DNA of 39,177 nucleotides from Actinomycetota bacterium (GTDB lineage: Bacteria > Actinomycetota > Actinomycetes > Nanopelagicales > Nanopelagicaceae): NCBI GenBank assembly GCA_026393035.1, contig JAPLAY010000066.1:1-39177 (forward strand). The letters are read 5' to 3'. The stretch's first letter is position 1. Each line of letters begins with the position of its first letter. Below, in pieces: positions 8,451-17,449 of this stretch. Made by a program: the position numbers and the translations under genes. Under the pieces are notes generated by a model, which saw nothing but the letters and a program-made list of their open reading frames with translations, was not told the origin of the DNA and did no database searches.

Positions 8451-9820
8451 TTTGCAGCCAATCTAGAAACCGAATCGATGAAGAGTTCGCCGCGTTGGGC
8501 ATATGATGAAAATTGATCCATCGAAGCGCACGCAGGTGCCAGAAGAACTGTGTCCCCAGCAACTGCAATATTTTTTGCACACGTGACAACCTCATCCATT
8601 AAATCTGCTGGATTCTCATTGTTCGCAATTTTATGGACAGGTACATCCGGAAGTACTTTCGCTATTGCTTTTGCAATTAGATCAGCATCCGTTCCGATCA
8701 ATATTGCGGCCTTGATTCGTGAGCTAGTCCGAACTACTAATTCATCCATCTTTGCGCCCTTTGCCAATCCCCCAGCTATCCAAATATTTGAAAGATGTGA
8801 AAGCAGCGAAGCGCTAGCAGCATGCGGATTAGTTGCCTTGGAATCATTTACCCAATCGATCCCATCTTTAGAAAGAACTGTCTGCAATCTATGTTTATCT
8901 AATTTGAAGCTGGCAAGTCCCGCTTTCACAATCGGGTGCGGAATACCAATAGCTAGCGCCAAACCTGCGGCTGCCATTGCGTTAGAAACATTATGAGGAA
9001 CTGCTGGCTTGATATCACTTAGCTCAGCAAATACTTCAGCAGCTTCCGGTGAAGTTACAAATGCTCTGTCAATCAATAGCTCTTCGACTAAACCAATCTC
9101 ACCGAACTGCGGAGTATCAAAGCCAAAGAAAACTTTGCGCCCAGTCCAACCTGCGCTCCGAAGAATTACCTCTGGGTCATTCAAATTAAGTACAGCCATT
9201 TTGCTTTGATTCAATAATTTCATCTTCGCATTGGCATATTCTGCAAAACTTCCATGCCAGTCAATGTGATCTTCCGCAAGATTTAGGATGGCAACAACTT
9301 CATAGATTGGAAGCGTGCTCCATTCAATTTGAAAAGATGAAAGCTCTATTGCAAGAGTTTCATAGCTATTTCCACTTGTTACTGCCTCAACAACTGTGGT
9401 TCCAACATTGCCACAAGCAATTGCCTTGGCTCCTGCTGCAACCAAAATAGATTCAAGCATTTGGACTGTTGTGGTTTTACCATTTGTGCCAGTAAGTGCT
9501 ACCCACTTCTGATCTGGGCTTAGTTCCATCTTCAATTGCCAGGCGAAGTCGATTTCACTTATTAATTCGATTCCCTTAGCGCGCATACTCTCGATTATTG
9601 AATGGTCTTTGCGCCAACCTGGTGAAACGATAGCCAAGTCAAAATTAATATTTTCTGGAACGTTGCTTACAATTTCGAGACCATCCAGCGTTGCAGCTTT
9701 CTCATCAATAATCTGAAAGTCTGCGCCAATATTCTCTAAATATCTCGCAACTGATTTTCCAGTCGTGCCGGCTCCAACAATTAAAATATTCTTACTTTGA
9801 AGTTCGGCGATGTAAGACAT
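8447..9820 (-). CDS. murD: UDP-N-acetylmuramoyl-L-alanine--D-glutamate ligase
   Basis: 457 residues. The N-terminal ILIVGAGTTGKSVARYL loop, intact P-loop GTNGKTTT (about 111-118), NLAEDHIDWHG, and C-terminal LLAPACASMDQFSSYAQRG identify MurD, which adds D-Glu to UDP-MurNAc-L-Ala. I chose the ATG at 9820 because it overlaps the mraY stop by one base (TAATG), the coupling used elsewhere in this operon, and gives the usual N-terminus MSYIAELQSKNILIVGAG. An ATG at 9838 would add six residues and overlap mraY by 19 bases. Confidence 0.96.
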   Translation of the reverse strand: MSYIAELQSKNILIVGAGTTGKSVARYLENIGADFQIIDEKAATLDGLEIVSNVPENINFDLAIVSPGWRKDHSIIESMRAKGIELISEIDFAWQLKMELSPDQKWVALTGTNGKTTTVQMLESILVAAGAKAIACGNVGTTVVEAVTSGNSYETLAIELSSFQIEWSTLPIYEVVAILNLAEDHIDWHGSFAEYANAKMKLLNQSKMAVLNLNDPEVILRSAGWTGRKVFFGFDTPQFGEIGLVEELLIDRAFVTSPEAAEVFAELSDIKPAVPHNVSNAMAAAGLALAIGIPHPIVKAGLASFKLDKHRLQTVLSKDGIDWVNDSKATNPHAASASLLSHLSNIWIAGGLAKGAKMDELVVRTSSRIKAAILIGTDADLIAKAIAKVLPDVPVHKIANNENPADLMDEVVTCAKNIAVAGDTVLLAPACASMDQFSSYAQRGELFIDSVSRLAAK

Positions 9821-10881
9821 TATTGGGAGACAACCCATTGACCATAGAAGAGTCCTAGCCCTGCAGCCACGCTCATGCCCGCCAAGATCCAGAATCGAAT
9901 AACAATTGTTACTTCGCCCCAGCCCATCAATTCAAAGTGATGTTGTAACGGCGCCATCTTGAAAACGCGTTTTCCACCAGATAATTTGAAATAACCTGTT
10001 TGAATAATTACGGACAAGGTGATTAAAACGAAGAGCCCGCCTAGCGCAGCTAGTAAGCCTTGCACGCGAAGAACTATTGCAATTCCAGATATTGCTCCGC
10101 CAAGTGCAAGTGAACCAACATCCCCCATAAATATTCGCGCTGGTGAAGCGTTCCACCATAAGAAGCCAGCGCATGCACCCGCAAGTGCTGCAGAAAGAAC
10201 AGCGATATCGAGTGGATCTCGAACGTTGTAACACTGTGCCACATCAGAAATCGCGCAACTCTGTCCGAACTCCCAAACTCCAATAACAATAAAGGAGAGG
10301 AAAGTCATTATTGCGGCGCCTGATGCCAACCCATCTAACCCATCAGTGAGATTTACGCCGTTGGAACTTCCGAGAACCAAGAAAATTATCCAAATGATAA
10401 CAAGTGCCATTCCAAGTTTGAGCGAGGTATCGCGGACAACAGAGAAATAATTTGAAATTGGCGCCAGGCCTGACTCATCTTTGAAATGTAATCCAGCAAA
10501 GGCAAAACCAGTAGCGACGACAGCTTGGCCAAATAATTTCTGTTTAGAATTTAAACCAAGTGATTGCTTCTTCGAAATCTTTAACCAATCATCCAAAAAT
10601 CCAACTAGACCTAATCCGCACATCAATCCAATAACCAGAAGTGCTGAAGTTGTTATGCCGATTCCAGTAATTGCATGACTTGAAAAATAAGCGACAACGC
10701 TTGCAAGTATTAGGACTATGCCTCCCATGGTTGGAGTGCCGCGCTTTACGTGGTGAGTTTGTGGACCATCATCACGAATCATTTGGCCAATACCGTTACG
10801 GGAAAGGATGCGAATTAATGAAGGCGTGAAGATAAAACTTAGAAGCAGCGAAATAGCGCCAGAGAATACAATCCCCTTCAT
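9820..10881 (-). CDS. mraY: Phospho-N-acetylmuramoyl-pentapeptide transferase
   Basis: 353 residues, polytopic membrane protein. It carries the MraY catalytic motifs: GFLDDWLKISKKQSLGL with the DD pair, NLTDGLDGLASG, and the C-terminal APLQHHFELMGW with the HHxE motif. It makes lipid I from UDP-MurNAc-pentapeptide and undecaprenyl phosphate at the inner membrane face. The ATG at 10881 overlaps the murF stop as ATGA. Complete. Confidence 0.97.
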   Translation of the reverse strand: MKGIVFSGAISLLLSFIFTPSLIRILSRNGIGQMIRDDGPQTHHVKRGTPTMGGIVLILASVVAYFSSHAITGIGITTSALLVIGLMCGLGLVGFLDDWLKISKKQSLGLNSKQKLFGQAVVATGFAFAGLHFKDESGLAPISNYFSVVRDTSLKLGMALVIIWIIFLVLGSSNGVNLTDGLDGLASGAAIMTFLSFIVIGVWEFGQSCAISDVAQCYNVRDPLDIAVLSAALAGACAGFLWWNASPARIFMGDVGSLALGGAISGIAIVLRVQGLLAALGGLFVLITLSVIIQTGYFKLSGGKRVFKMAPLQHHFELMGWGEVTIVIRFWILAGMSVAAGLGLFYGQWVVSQ

Positions 10882-12266
10882 TCACTCTCTCCTTTCAACT
10901 TTTCAGCAATTGCATCCGCGAGCAAATTAAATTCACCAGCGCGAGAAGCTTTGACCAAAACCACATCTCCAGGTGCCAGATGTTCAACAAGCGAGAGAGC
11001 GCTCTCTTTATTTTCGAAGTAATGCACTGCGCTTTCGCCTCCAACGTCACCATCTGCTAAATCATCAAGAAATTCCCGATTGCCAATAGCAACCAGATGA
11101 TCTATCCCGATCTCAGTGGCGAGTCTGCCAATTGCAGCATGCTCGGAGGCTGATGACTCGCCGAGTTCCTGCATCTTGCCGAGAAATGCCCAACTGACTC
11201 CCCCAGTTTCCTGCGAGATTAGTGCAAGGGTTCTAAGTGCAGCAGACATACTCTCGGGATTAGCATTGTAAGAATCATTTATTAAGACAATCTCGCCCAC
11301 TGTAGAAATTTCCATACGCCACTTACTAGAAACTTCAGCGGTTGAGAGCGCTGCTGAAATGGAATCAATCGGAATATCTAGCGCAGTTGCGACTGCAGCG
11401 GTTGCCAATGCATTTGAAATCTGATGTAAGCCAAGTAATTGCAGACTTACTGAAGCGCGGCCCTTTGGAGTAACCAGATCGAAATGGGCGCGACCTTCAC
11501 GCACTTCAATGTCTGCGGCGCGAATTTCACAATTATTTTTCTCGCCAAAAAATATTGTTTTCACACCTGAGGGAACAACCATCTTCGGAGTGAATTCATC
11601 ATAAGTTCCGAGAATCGCGATTCCGCCTGAAGCTATTCCGGTAATTAATTCTGACTTAGTTTTTGCAATGATTTCTCGGCTTCCGAATTCTCCAACATGA
11701 GCCTTACCAACTCCGAGGACTACTCCGATATTTGGCTGTGCAATCTGGGCCAAGTGCGCAATATCGCCAAGATGTCGGGCTCCCATTTCCACTATGCAGT
11801 ACTTAGTTTTTTCAGTGCATTGCAGAATTAATAGCGGAACTCCTAGTTCATTATTAAGTGATTCCTGCGGTGCTACAGTCTCGCCGGCAACGCTTAAAAC
11901 ATGTCGAAGCAAATCTTTCGTTGTTGTTTTACCTTGCGAACCAGTAATCCCAATAACTATTAATGAAGGTAACTTGGTGCGAACATAGGTAGCCAGCTTT
12001 GTAAGAGCTACTTGTACATCATCCACTTTTATAGCTGGGTACTTGCAATCTTTGCTGACTAGTGCGAACTGTGCGCCACGCGTCATCGCATCCTCGATGA
12101 AATCATGGCCATCTACATTTTCGCCGACGAATGCCGCGAAGAATGTTTCTGCGTTAGCTAATTTTGAGTTAATAACTGGATATGCCGCTGTCGCTATTGA
12201 GCCATCCGCATTTAGAATTTTTCCGCTAGTTATCTCGGCAATCTCTGCAAAGGTAAGTGAAATCAT
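10878..12266 (-). CDS. murF: UDP-MurNAc-tripeptide--D-alanyl-D-alanine ligase
   Basis: 462 residues. Signatures are NSKLANAETFFAAFVGE (UDP-sugar domain), the intact P-loop GSQGKTTT at 109-116, ESLNNELGVPLLIL, VEMGARHLGDIAHLA, and INDSYNANPESMSAAL. It joins D-Ala-D-Ala to the stem peptide, completing the UDP-MurNAc-pentapeptide used by MraY next door. The ATG overlaps the murE stop as ATGA. Full length. Confidence 0.97.
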   Translation of the reverse strand: MISLTFAEIAEITSGKILNADGSIATAAYPVINSKLANAETFFAAFVGENVDGHDFIEDAMTRGAQFALVSKDCKYPAIKVDDVQVALTKLATYVRTKLPSLIVIGITGSQGKTTTKDLLRHVLSVAGETVAPQESLNNELGVPLLILQCTEKTKYCIVEMGARHLGDIAHLAQIAQPNIGVVLGVGKAHVGEFGSREIIAKTKSELITGIASGGIAILGTYDEFTPKMVVPSGVKTIFFGEKNNCEIRAADIEVREGRAHFDLVTPKGRASVSLQLLGLHQISNALATAAVATALDIPIDSISAALSTAEVSSKWRMEISTVGEIVLINDSYNANPESMSAALRTLALISQETGGVSWAFLGKMQELGESSASEHAAIGRLATEIGIDHLVAIGNREFLDDLADGDVGGESAVHYFENKESALSLVEHLAPGDVVLVKASRAGEFNLLADAIAEKLKGESE

Positions 12267-13702
12267 GAGAGTTCCTCGATTGCTCTTGCAAGTTCAATTC
12301 GATCATCAAATGGGAATTTCTTGCCCGCTATTTCTTGTCCAGTTTCGTGACCTTTACCCATTACAACTACGCAATCACCAGGCAGCGCACTAGCAACCGC
12401 AAGTGCAATCGCTTCTCGACGATTTTCAATAACTGCGGTGCTTTCATTTAACTCCAAGCCCGCAACCATCTCGTCTAAAATCTTTGTAGGTAGTTCACTG
12501 CGCGGATTATCGCTAGTGAATATCGCTAGATCAGTTCCAGCTAATAACTCGCTTCCCATTATGGGGCGCTTGGCTTTGTCGCGATCTCCACCGCAGCCAA
12601 GTACGCCAATGATTCGACCGGAACAACTCTTTCGTAGCGTTTCCAAAGTTCTAGTAACCGCATCTGGCGTATGTGCATAGTCAACAAGAGCTAGAAACTT
12701 CTGCCCGAGATCAACGCTTTCAAGTCGACCAGCTGCGCCCACTAGATGGCTCAAACTGTTTGCGATTACAAGTGGATCAATTTCAAACTCGAACGCAATC
12801 GCAACCGCCATCAACAAGTTATCTAAGTTGTGATCACCAATAAAGTTAACTCTGCCCTCGATAAGAACGCCACCTGTGCCGCGGATAGCAATTTCATAGC
12901 CCTTAGAAGTAGCTTCCACTCTTTCATAGTGCCATTGCGCAGATGAGTTCTCTCTGGCGAGAGTAATAACTGGGATTTGGGTAGCAGCTAAAAGTTTCTG
13001 GCCATAAACATCATCGATATTTATGAAGCCCAACTCGCTGAATTCTGGCGTGAACAACTTTGATTTTGCCGCAAAATAACTATCCATATCGCCATGAAAA
13101 TCTAAATGATCTTGCGTTAGATTAGTAAATCCGACGACCTTATATTTAGTCCCGGAAACTCGCATGGCTTCTAATGCGTGACTACTTACCTCCATTGCAA
13201 CATGCGAAATATGTCGCTCTTGCATGGTGGCCAAAAGGCTTTGTAACTCGCTAGCTTCAGGCGTTGTGTGAGTAGCATCAACTTTCTCCGGGCCAATTTC
13301 GATTCCGATAGTTCCTACGAGCCCAGTAATTTTCCCGGCATATTTCAATATCTGATTGAGGATTACGGTTGTAGTGTTTGATGGTCTTCCATAAAACCAA
13401 GAACAAATTTCACCTAATTCGCGAACTGGATTGGCAACAATTAAAACTGGGGGCTTTGAACCAATTAAATCTGCCCCGATCGAATCTGTAAGTACTGCGA
13501 CTGCGCCACGCTTTACGACATCATCGATAAAACTTGCACCGTGTGCGCTGGACCCAGGCAGAGCAACAAATAGATCTCCTGCTTCTACTGCCCGTGAATC
13601 TGAGGTAATGCCTGTGAAATCTAATTCAGAGCTCGATTCAATTCCTAAGAAACGAGATAGTTCCGCAACTGATTTCTTAAAATCAGAGACCGGCCGAATC
13701 AT
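12263..13702 (-). CDS. murE: UDP-MurNAc-L-Ala-D-Glu:meso-diaminopimelate ligase, P-loop deleted
   Basis: 479 residues with a normal N-terminal domain (TGITSDSRAVEAGDLFVALPG), central substrate motifs (THTTPEASELQ, MEVSSHAL, NLTQDHLDFHG) and C-terminal domain (GRLESVD, VDYAHTPDA, GCGGDRDKAKRP). DNPR at 398-401 is the motif associated with meso-DAP specificity. The ATP-binding P-loop is missing. After FYGRPSN (residue 109) homologues have about 13 more residues ending GxTGTxGK before TTT; here N109 is followed directly by TTTVILNQILKYAG. The frame is preserved (about 39 bases lost, junction near 13376). Without the loop the ligase should not bind ATP, yet MurE is essential, so an assembly or sequencing error is at least as likely as a true mutation. 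ATG at 13702 overlaps the ftsI stop. Confidence 0.93.
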   Translation of the reverse strand: MIRPVSDFKKSVAELSRFLGIESSSELDFTGITSDSRAVEAGDLFVALPGSSAHGASFIDDVVKRGAVAVLTDSIGADLIGSKPPVLIVANPVRELGEICSWFYGRPSNTTTVILNQILKYAGKITGLVGTIGIEIGPEKVDATHTTPEASELQSLLATMQERHISHVAMEVSSHALEAMRVSGTKYKVVGFTNLTQDHLDFHGDMDSYFAAKSKLFTPEFSELGFINIDDVYGQKLLAATQIPVITLARENSSAQWHYERVEATSKGYEIAIRGTGGVLIEGRVNFIGDHNLDNLLMAVAIAFEFEIDPLVIANSLSHLVGAAGRLESVDLGQKFLALVDYAHTPDAVTRTLETLRKSCSGRIIGVLGCGGDRDKAKRPIMGSELLAGTDLAIFTSDNPRSELPTKILDEMVAGLELNESTAVIENRREAIALAVASALPGDCVVVMGKGHETGQEIAGKKFPFDDRIELARAIEELS

Positions 13703-15492
13703 TTCGCACTTTCGCTTTTCTTGAGTTCAGCTTCCGTTAGCGGGTAAGGCTGTAATTTACTTTTCGAAGGTTCGATGTGCTTAGTTTGTAGAACAAACTT
13801 CATAACCTTTGCGAATACTGGACCGCCTAAGGCGCCGCCCCAGTGCATTCCCTTTGGATCTTGAATCGTCACACTGACTACATAAGCCGGCTTATCTGCT
13901 GGAGCAAAACCAATAAATGAAGCGGTGTAGCCGCTATAGCAAGAGCAAATTGAGTTGTATCTCATTGCAGTTCCAGTTTTGCCTGCTACGCGATAGCCAG
14001 AGATTGCCGCAGTTGGCGCAGTTCCGTTTGCTGAAACCACGCTCTCCAGCATTTTACGAATTTCCTTTGCGGTGCTCGCACTTACAACGCGCTTAGTTGT
14101 TTGATCTTTAGCTGGGATGTAATTTCCACTTGCATCAGTAGTTCCAGCAACAACGGTCGGAGTTACTCGCACACCATCATTTGCAATGGTTGCAAAAACA
14201 CTTGTCGCTTGTAGTGCAGTTACTGAATAGCCCTGCCCGAACGAGAAAGTTGGAAGCGAAGTTCCTGACCAATCTGATACTGGCCGAAGTAAACCAGCTG
14301 ATTCACCAGGTAAATGTGATCCAGTACTCTGGCCAAAACCAAAATCTGTTAAATACTTATATAGAGTCTTACTTCCAAGCTGTTGGCCAATTTGAATTGC
14401 GCCGGTGTTACTAGAAACCGCAAGGGCGCCTGTTGCAGTTAAACGTTGAGTTGCGTGCTTCTCATGATCCTTAAAAGGTGAACCTGCAACTTTCATCGCG
14501 TAAGGAATTGTATAAACTGAATTTGGCGTCAACTTTGATTCTTCGATAGCTGCCGCGTATGTAATAACTTTTCCAGTTGATCCTGGTTCATAAACATCCT
14601 GAACTGCAGGGTTTCGAATAACTTCGAGATTTCCGACAATCGGTTTAGAAGGATTAAATGTTGGTGCACTTGCCTGCGCAAGAATTGCGCCAGTCTTTGG
14701 ATCCATGACAATTACAGTTCCAGACTTGGCACCTGAACTCTTTACCGCCTTGCTAATTGCATCTTGAGCGACCCATTGAATATCACGGTCAACTGTTAAT
14801 CGGATTGAGGTTCCTGCTTTAGCTTCAGTTCTAATTTTCGCTGATCCCGGGATAATTGTTCCGGCACCGTTCTCGTAAATGTACTGGCCATTAACACCAG
14901 AAAGTTCACTATTCAAACTACTTTCGATTCCTGCCGCGCCAACGCCTTCATGATTGATTACGCCGATTAAAGATGAGGCCAACATTCCTGTTGGATATTC
15001 TCGGATATATCCGCGCTCTGAGAAGAAACCTACGATGCGCTTAGACATTCCACCTTTGCTTTTCAAAACTTCTTTATTGTAATTAGTAATAACGCTCTGC
15101 AGAGCAGTCCACATTGCAGGTTTGGCATTCTTGACAATTATTTTGTACTTCAAAGTGCCGCTGTAAAGTGCAGCCAATTCGCTTACTCCCATATTAAGGA
15201 CTGGGCTGGTTATCTCAGCAGTTAACTTTGGATCTGAAATCTGAGTTTGGTCAACAATTATTGTTATTGCGGCAACGCTTCGAGCAAGTTCTACGCCATT
15301 TACATCACTGATTGTGCCGCGTGGAGCCAATAGAACTGAGGTCTGCATAAGTTCATTTGTTGCACGCTCGCTAATTGTTCCGGCTCGTACTACTTGAACT
15401 GAGAATAGCTGGGCCAGAATAACGCCGAAAAGTGCAAACGTCGCAAATAGCAGAATGCGAATTCGTTTATGCACTAAAGCGTGATGGGTCAT
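13699..15492 (-). CDS. ftsI: Peptidoglycan D,D-transpeptidase FtsI (class B PBP)
   Basis: 597 residues: short cytoplasmic tail, one transmembrane helix (about 11-32), PBP dimerisation domain (from about 50, LLAPRGTISDVNG), then the transpeptidase domain. Active-site motifs are intact: SxxK as EPGSTGK with S305 and K308, SxN as SSN at 360-362, and KTGT at 505-508. It crosslinks septal peptidoglycan with FtsW. Two nearby cysteines (SICSCY, about residues 517-521) lie beyond KTGT. No C-terminal PASTA domain, unlike some actinobacterial PBPs. ATG overlaps the ftsL-like stop as ATGA. Confidence 0.96.
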   Translation of the reverse strand: MTHHALVHKRIRILLFATFALFGVILAQLFSVQVVRAGTISERATNELMQTSVLLAPRGTISDVNGVELARSVAAITIIVDQTQISDPKLTAEITSPVLNMGVSELAALYSGTLKYKIIVKNAKPAMWTALQSVITNYNKEVLKSKGGMSKRIVGFFSERGYIREYPTGMLASSLIGVINHEGVGAAGIESSLNSELSGVNGQYIYENGAGTIIPGSAKIRTEAKAGTSIRLTVDRDIQWVAQDAISKAVKSSGAKSGTVIVMDPKTGAILAQASAPTFNPSKPIVGNLEVIRNPAVQDVYEPGSTGKVITYAAAIEESKLTPNSVYTIPYAMKVAGSPFKDHEKHATQRLTATGALAVSSNTGAIQIGQQLGSKTLYKYLTDFGFGQSTGSHLPGESAGLLRPVSDWSGTSLPTFSFGQGYSVTALQATSVFATIANDGVRVTPTVVAGTTDASGNYIPAKDQTTKRVVSASTAKEIRKMLESVVSANGTAPTAAISGYRVAGKTGTAMRYNSICSCYSGYTASFIGFAPADKPAYVVSVTIQDPKGMHWGGALGGPVFAKVMKFVLQTKHIEPSKSKLQPYPLTEAELKKSESAK

Positions 15493-15875
15493 GGGACTAC
15501 TACTTCATTCAATTGTGAATAATTTAGATATCCAATTTCAGTGGCTGGAACCATGCCCATGTCACTAGCGACTCTGGCTAAATTAACTGGCGAGTTCATC
15601 TGATTTACCCGATTTAAAATCGCATCTTTCTGATCAAGAGCGGTATTTCGTTCCGCCTTTAAATGTTGCAGCGTGAAGGCATCTTGGGTCATAAGAATAT
15701 TTATGCCAGCAATTACCAGAAGATTTAGCGTTACAACAGTTGCCATTACGAAAACAAATTTCCTAGTGTCTAATTTTGTAATCGTGATACTTGCTTGCGT
15801 TTCAACTGCGCTTTCAATTACCTGTTTAAGGGCAAGACGTGGACGTATTAGTGGGGGCAGGGTAAGAATTGCCAT
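15489..15875 (-). CDS. ftsL: FtsL-like septum formation protein
   Basis: 128 residues: cytoplasmic N-terminus of about 40 residues, one transmembrane segment (FVFVMATVVTLNLLVIAGINIL), then a short extracytoplasmic helix with heptad-like spacing (LQHLKAERNTALDQKDAILNRV) and a family-like tail (NLARVASDMGMVPATEIGYL). This is the architecture of FtsL, which forms a coiled coil with FtsB and activates FtsW/FtsI. Sequence identity in this family is low, so position between rsmH and ftsI carries much of the assignment. ATG overlaps the rsmH stop by one base (TAATG). Confidence 0.85.
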   Translation of the reverse strand: MAILTLPPLIRPRLALKQVIESAVETQASITITKLDTRKFVFVMATVVTLNLLVIAGINILMTQDAFTLQHLKAERNTALDQKDAILNRVNQMNSPVNLARVASDMGMVPATEIGYLNYSQLNEVVVP

Positions 15876-16825
15876 TACGCAGCCACCCGTTCTAGTGCGC
15901 GCAATCTCATTGATTGTGCTCGGGCATTAATTGCAATTTCCTCTTCACTTGCACCTTCACTGCCACTAATTATTAACTTGTAGCTCGCGGCCGAATTCGG
16001 AAGATCGAATGGCAACCCAAGTGGTGAATGAGACTCTGTGACTTCGGCAAATGCTTTCTTAACAATCTTGTCTTCGAGTGATTGGTAGGCCATAACAACT
16101 AAGCGCCCGCCAACTCGTATCGCTTCGATTGCTTGCGGCATTGCTCGTTCTAGAACTGAGAGTTCCTGGTTCACTTCAATACGAAGGGCTTGGAATGTTC
16201 GCTTTGCTGGGTTTCCGCCAGTACGTCTTGCTGGCGCAGGAATACTGTTCTTTACGATTTCAGCTAAATCTTTAGTTGTCGAAAGCGTTCCAGCCGCGCG
16301 AGCTTTAATAATGTTATCTGCAATCTTTGTTGCAAACTTTTCTTCACCAAAATTGCGAATTACCCGTACTAAGTCGCCGTAGGAGTAAGTATTTAAAATA
16401 TCTAACGCACTGAGTCCAGAGCTTTGATCCATTCGCATATCGAGTGGAGCTTCTTGCGAATATGCAAAGCCTCGATCTGCTTGGTCCAATTGCATTGAAG
16501 AAACCCCAAGATCAAAGAGGATGCCATCTACCTTTTCAATTCCAAGATTTGCTAATACTGCTGATAATTCGTCATATACCGCATGAACAATTTGAATTCG
16601 ATCAATTACATCCGAGAGATTATCTGTCGCTACTTTGATAGCACTTAAATCACGATCCAACGCGATGATCTTTAGATTTGAATATTTAAGTAACAAAGCT
16701 TTTGAGTGACCACCCATGCCAAGTGTTGCATCAATAATTATTGGATTCGCATTTGATTCAATAGCTGGAGAGAGCAGTGCAATACAGCGGTCAAGTGCTA
16801 CTGGTGTATGTAACGCATCTTGCAT
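15875..16825 (-). CDS. rsmH: 16S rRNA (cytosine(1402)-N(4))-methyltransferase
   Basis: 316 residues, the MraW/RsmH family. HTPVALDRCIALL, the SAM-binding IIDATLGMGGHS, FDLGVSSMQLDQADRGFAY, MRMDQ, RTFQALRIEVNQEL and AYQSLEDKIVKKAF are the standard motifs. It methylates C1402 in the decoding centre of 16S rRNA. ATG at 16825 with a GGGGGAG Shine-Dalgarno about 4 bases upstream. It is the second gene of the dcw run, separated from mraZ by 165 bases that hold a long hairpin. Confidence 0.96.
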   Translation of the reverse strand: MQDALHTPVALDRCIALLSPAIESNANPIIIDATLGMGGHSKALLLKYSNLKIIALDRDLSAIKVATDNLSDVIDRIQIVHAVYDELSAVLANLGIEKVDGILFDLGVSSMQLDQADRGFAYSQEAPLDMRMDQSSGLSALDILNTYSYGDLVRVIRNFGEEKFATKIADNIIKARAAGTLSTTKDLAEIVKNSIPAPARRTGGNPAKRTFQALRIEVNQELSVLERAMPQAIEAIRVGGRLVVMAYQSLEDKIVKKAFAEVTESHSPLGLPFDLPNSAASYKLIISGSEGASEEEIAINARAQSMRLRALERVAA

Positions 16826-16868
16826 CTTCTCCCCCTTTCCTTGAACTGTTTACAACTTTTAACTTCGT

Positions 16869-16977
16869 AACATTTCTAAACTCTGGTCATCGCCGGCCGA
16901 CGGATCTGGGGGTAACGGCGCCGGGGAAGGGGCGTCGTTATAGAGGTCGGCGATGGCCACAATTGAGAAATGTTTTT
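16869..16977. ncRNA. Long GC-rich hairpin between mraZ and rsmH (candidate structured RNA)
   Basis: Three nested stems can be drawn. Outer: AACATTTCT (16869-16877) with AGAAATGTT (16966-16974), 9 bp. Middle: GGTCATCGCC (16885-16894) with GGCGATGGCC (16949-16958), 10 bp with one wobble, plus GAC/GTC (16899-16901 with 16946-16948). Inner: GTAACGGCGCC (16912-16922) with GGCGTCGTTAT (16931-16941), 11 bp with two wobbles, loop of 8. The core is far more GC-rich than its surroundings. Position matches the known mraW RNA motif described upstream of mraW genes in actinobacteria, which would be on the minus strand. However, all three non-Watson-Crick pairs are G-U only when read on the plus strand (A-C on minus), and a T run follows on the plus strand. 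Strand therefore left open. Confidence 0.6.
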
Positions 16978-16990
16978 ACGCTTCTAATTT

Positions 16991-17422
16991 CTAGAAGAGT
17001 CCTGGCAACACCTCCGAAGAAACATCAGAGAATGTTTTTTCACGATCTGCTAAATAACTTTCCCAAGCAGCGTTATCCCAAATTTCAAGGCGAGTGTTTG
17101 CGCCGATAACTACGCAATCTTTTTCCAGACCCGCATATGTGCGAAGTCCACTTGGAATAGTTACGCGACCTTGTTTATCTGGAACTTCATCGTGTGCGCC
17201 AGCAAACATCACGCGCATGTAATCGCGTGCTGCCTTTTCGGTGACGGGTGCTTGGCGCAGACGATCAGTAATTGAAGAAAATTCGCCGCTAGGAAAAACA
17301 TAAAGACAACGCTCTTGGCCTTTTGTTATTACAAGTCCATTTGCTAATTCATCTCGGAAACGTGCGGGCAAAATGATTCGGCCCTTTTCATCGAGTTTGG
17401 GTTCGTGGGTACCTAGAAACAC
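16991..17422 (-). CDS. mraZ: Transcriptional regulator MraZ
   Basis: 143 residues made of two SpoVT/AbrB-like half-domains: [20 protein letters not shown] at the N-terminus and [20 protein letters not shown] at about residues 73-92, each with the DxKGR or DKQGR motif. MraZ forms a ring that binds tandem repeats in front of its own operon and represses dcw transcription. Start is GTG at 17422, with a strong purine-rich Shine-Dalgarno (GGGGAGG, about 9 bases upstream). First gene of the dcw run; a clear operator lies upstream. Confidence 0.97.
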   Translation of the reverse strand: MFLGTHEPKLDEKGRIILPARFRDELANGLVITKGQERCLYVFPSGEFSSITDRLRQAPVTEKAARDYMRVMFAGAHDEVPDKQGRVTIPSGLRTYAGLEKDCVVIGANTRLEIWDNAAWESYLADREKTFSDVSSEVLPGLF

Positions 17423-17449
17423 TTAGACCCACCTCCCCTAATTCACGCT

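Noticed and set aside
8550-8996. 148-residue open frame on the plus strand opposite murD
   Set aside because: Antisense to conserved MurD motifs; no recognisable domain.
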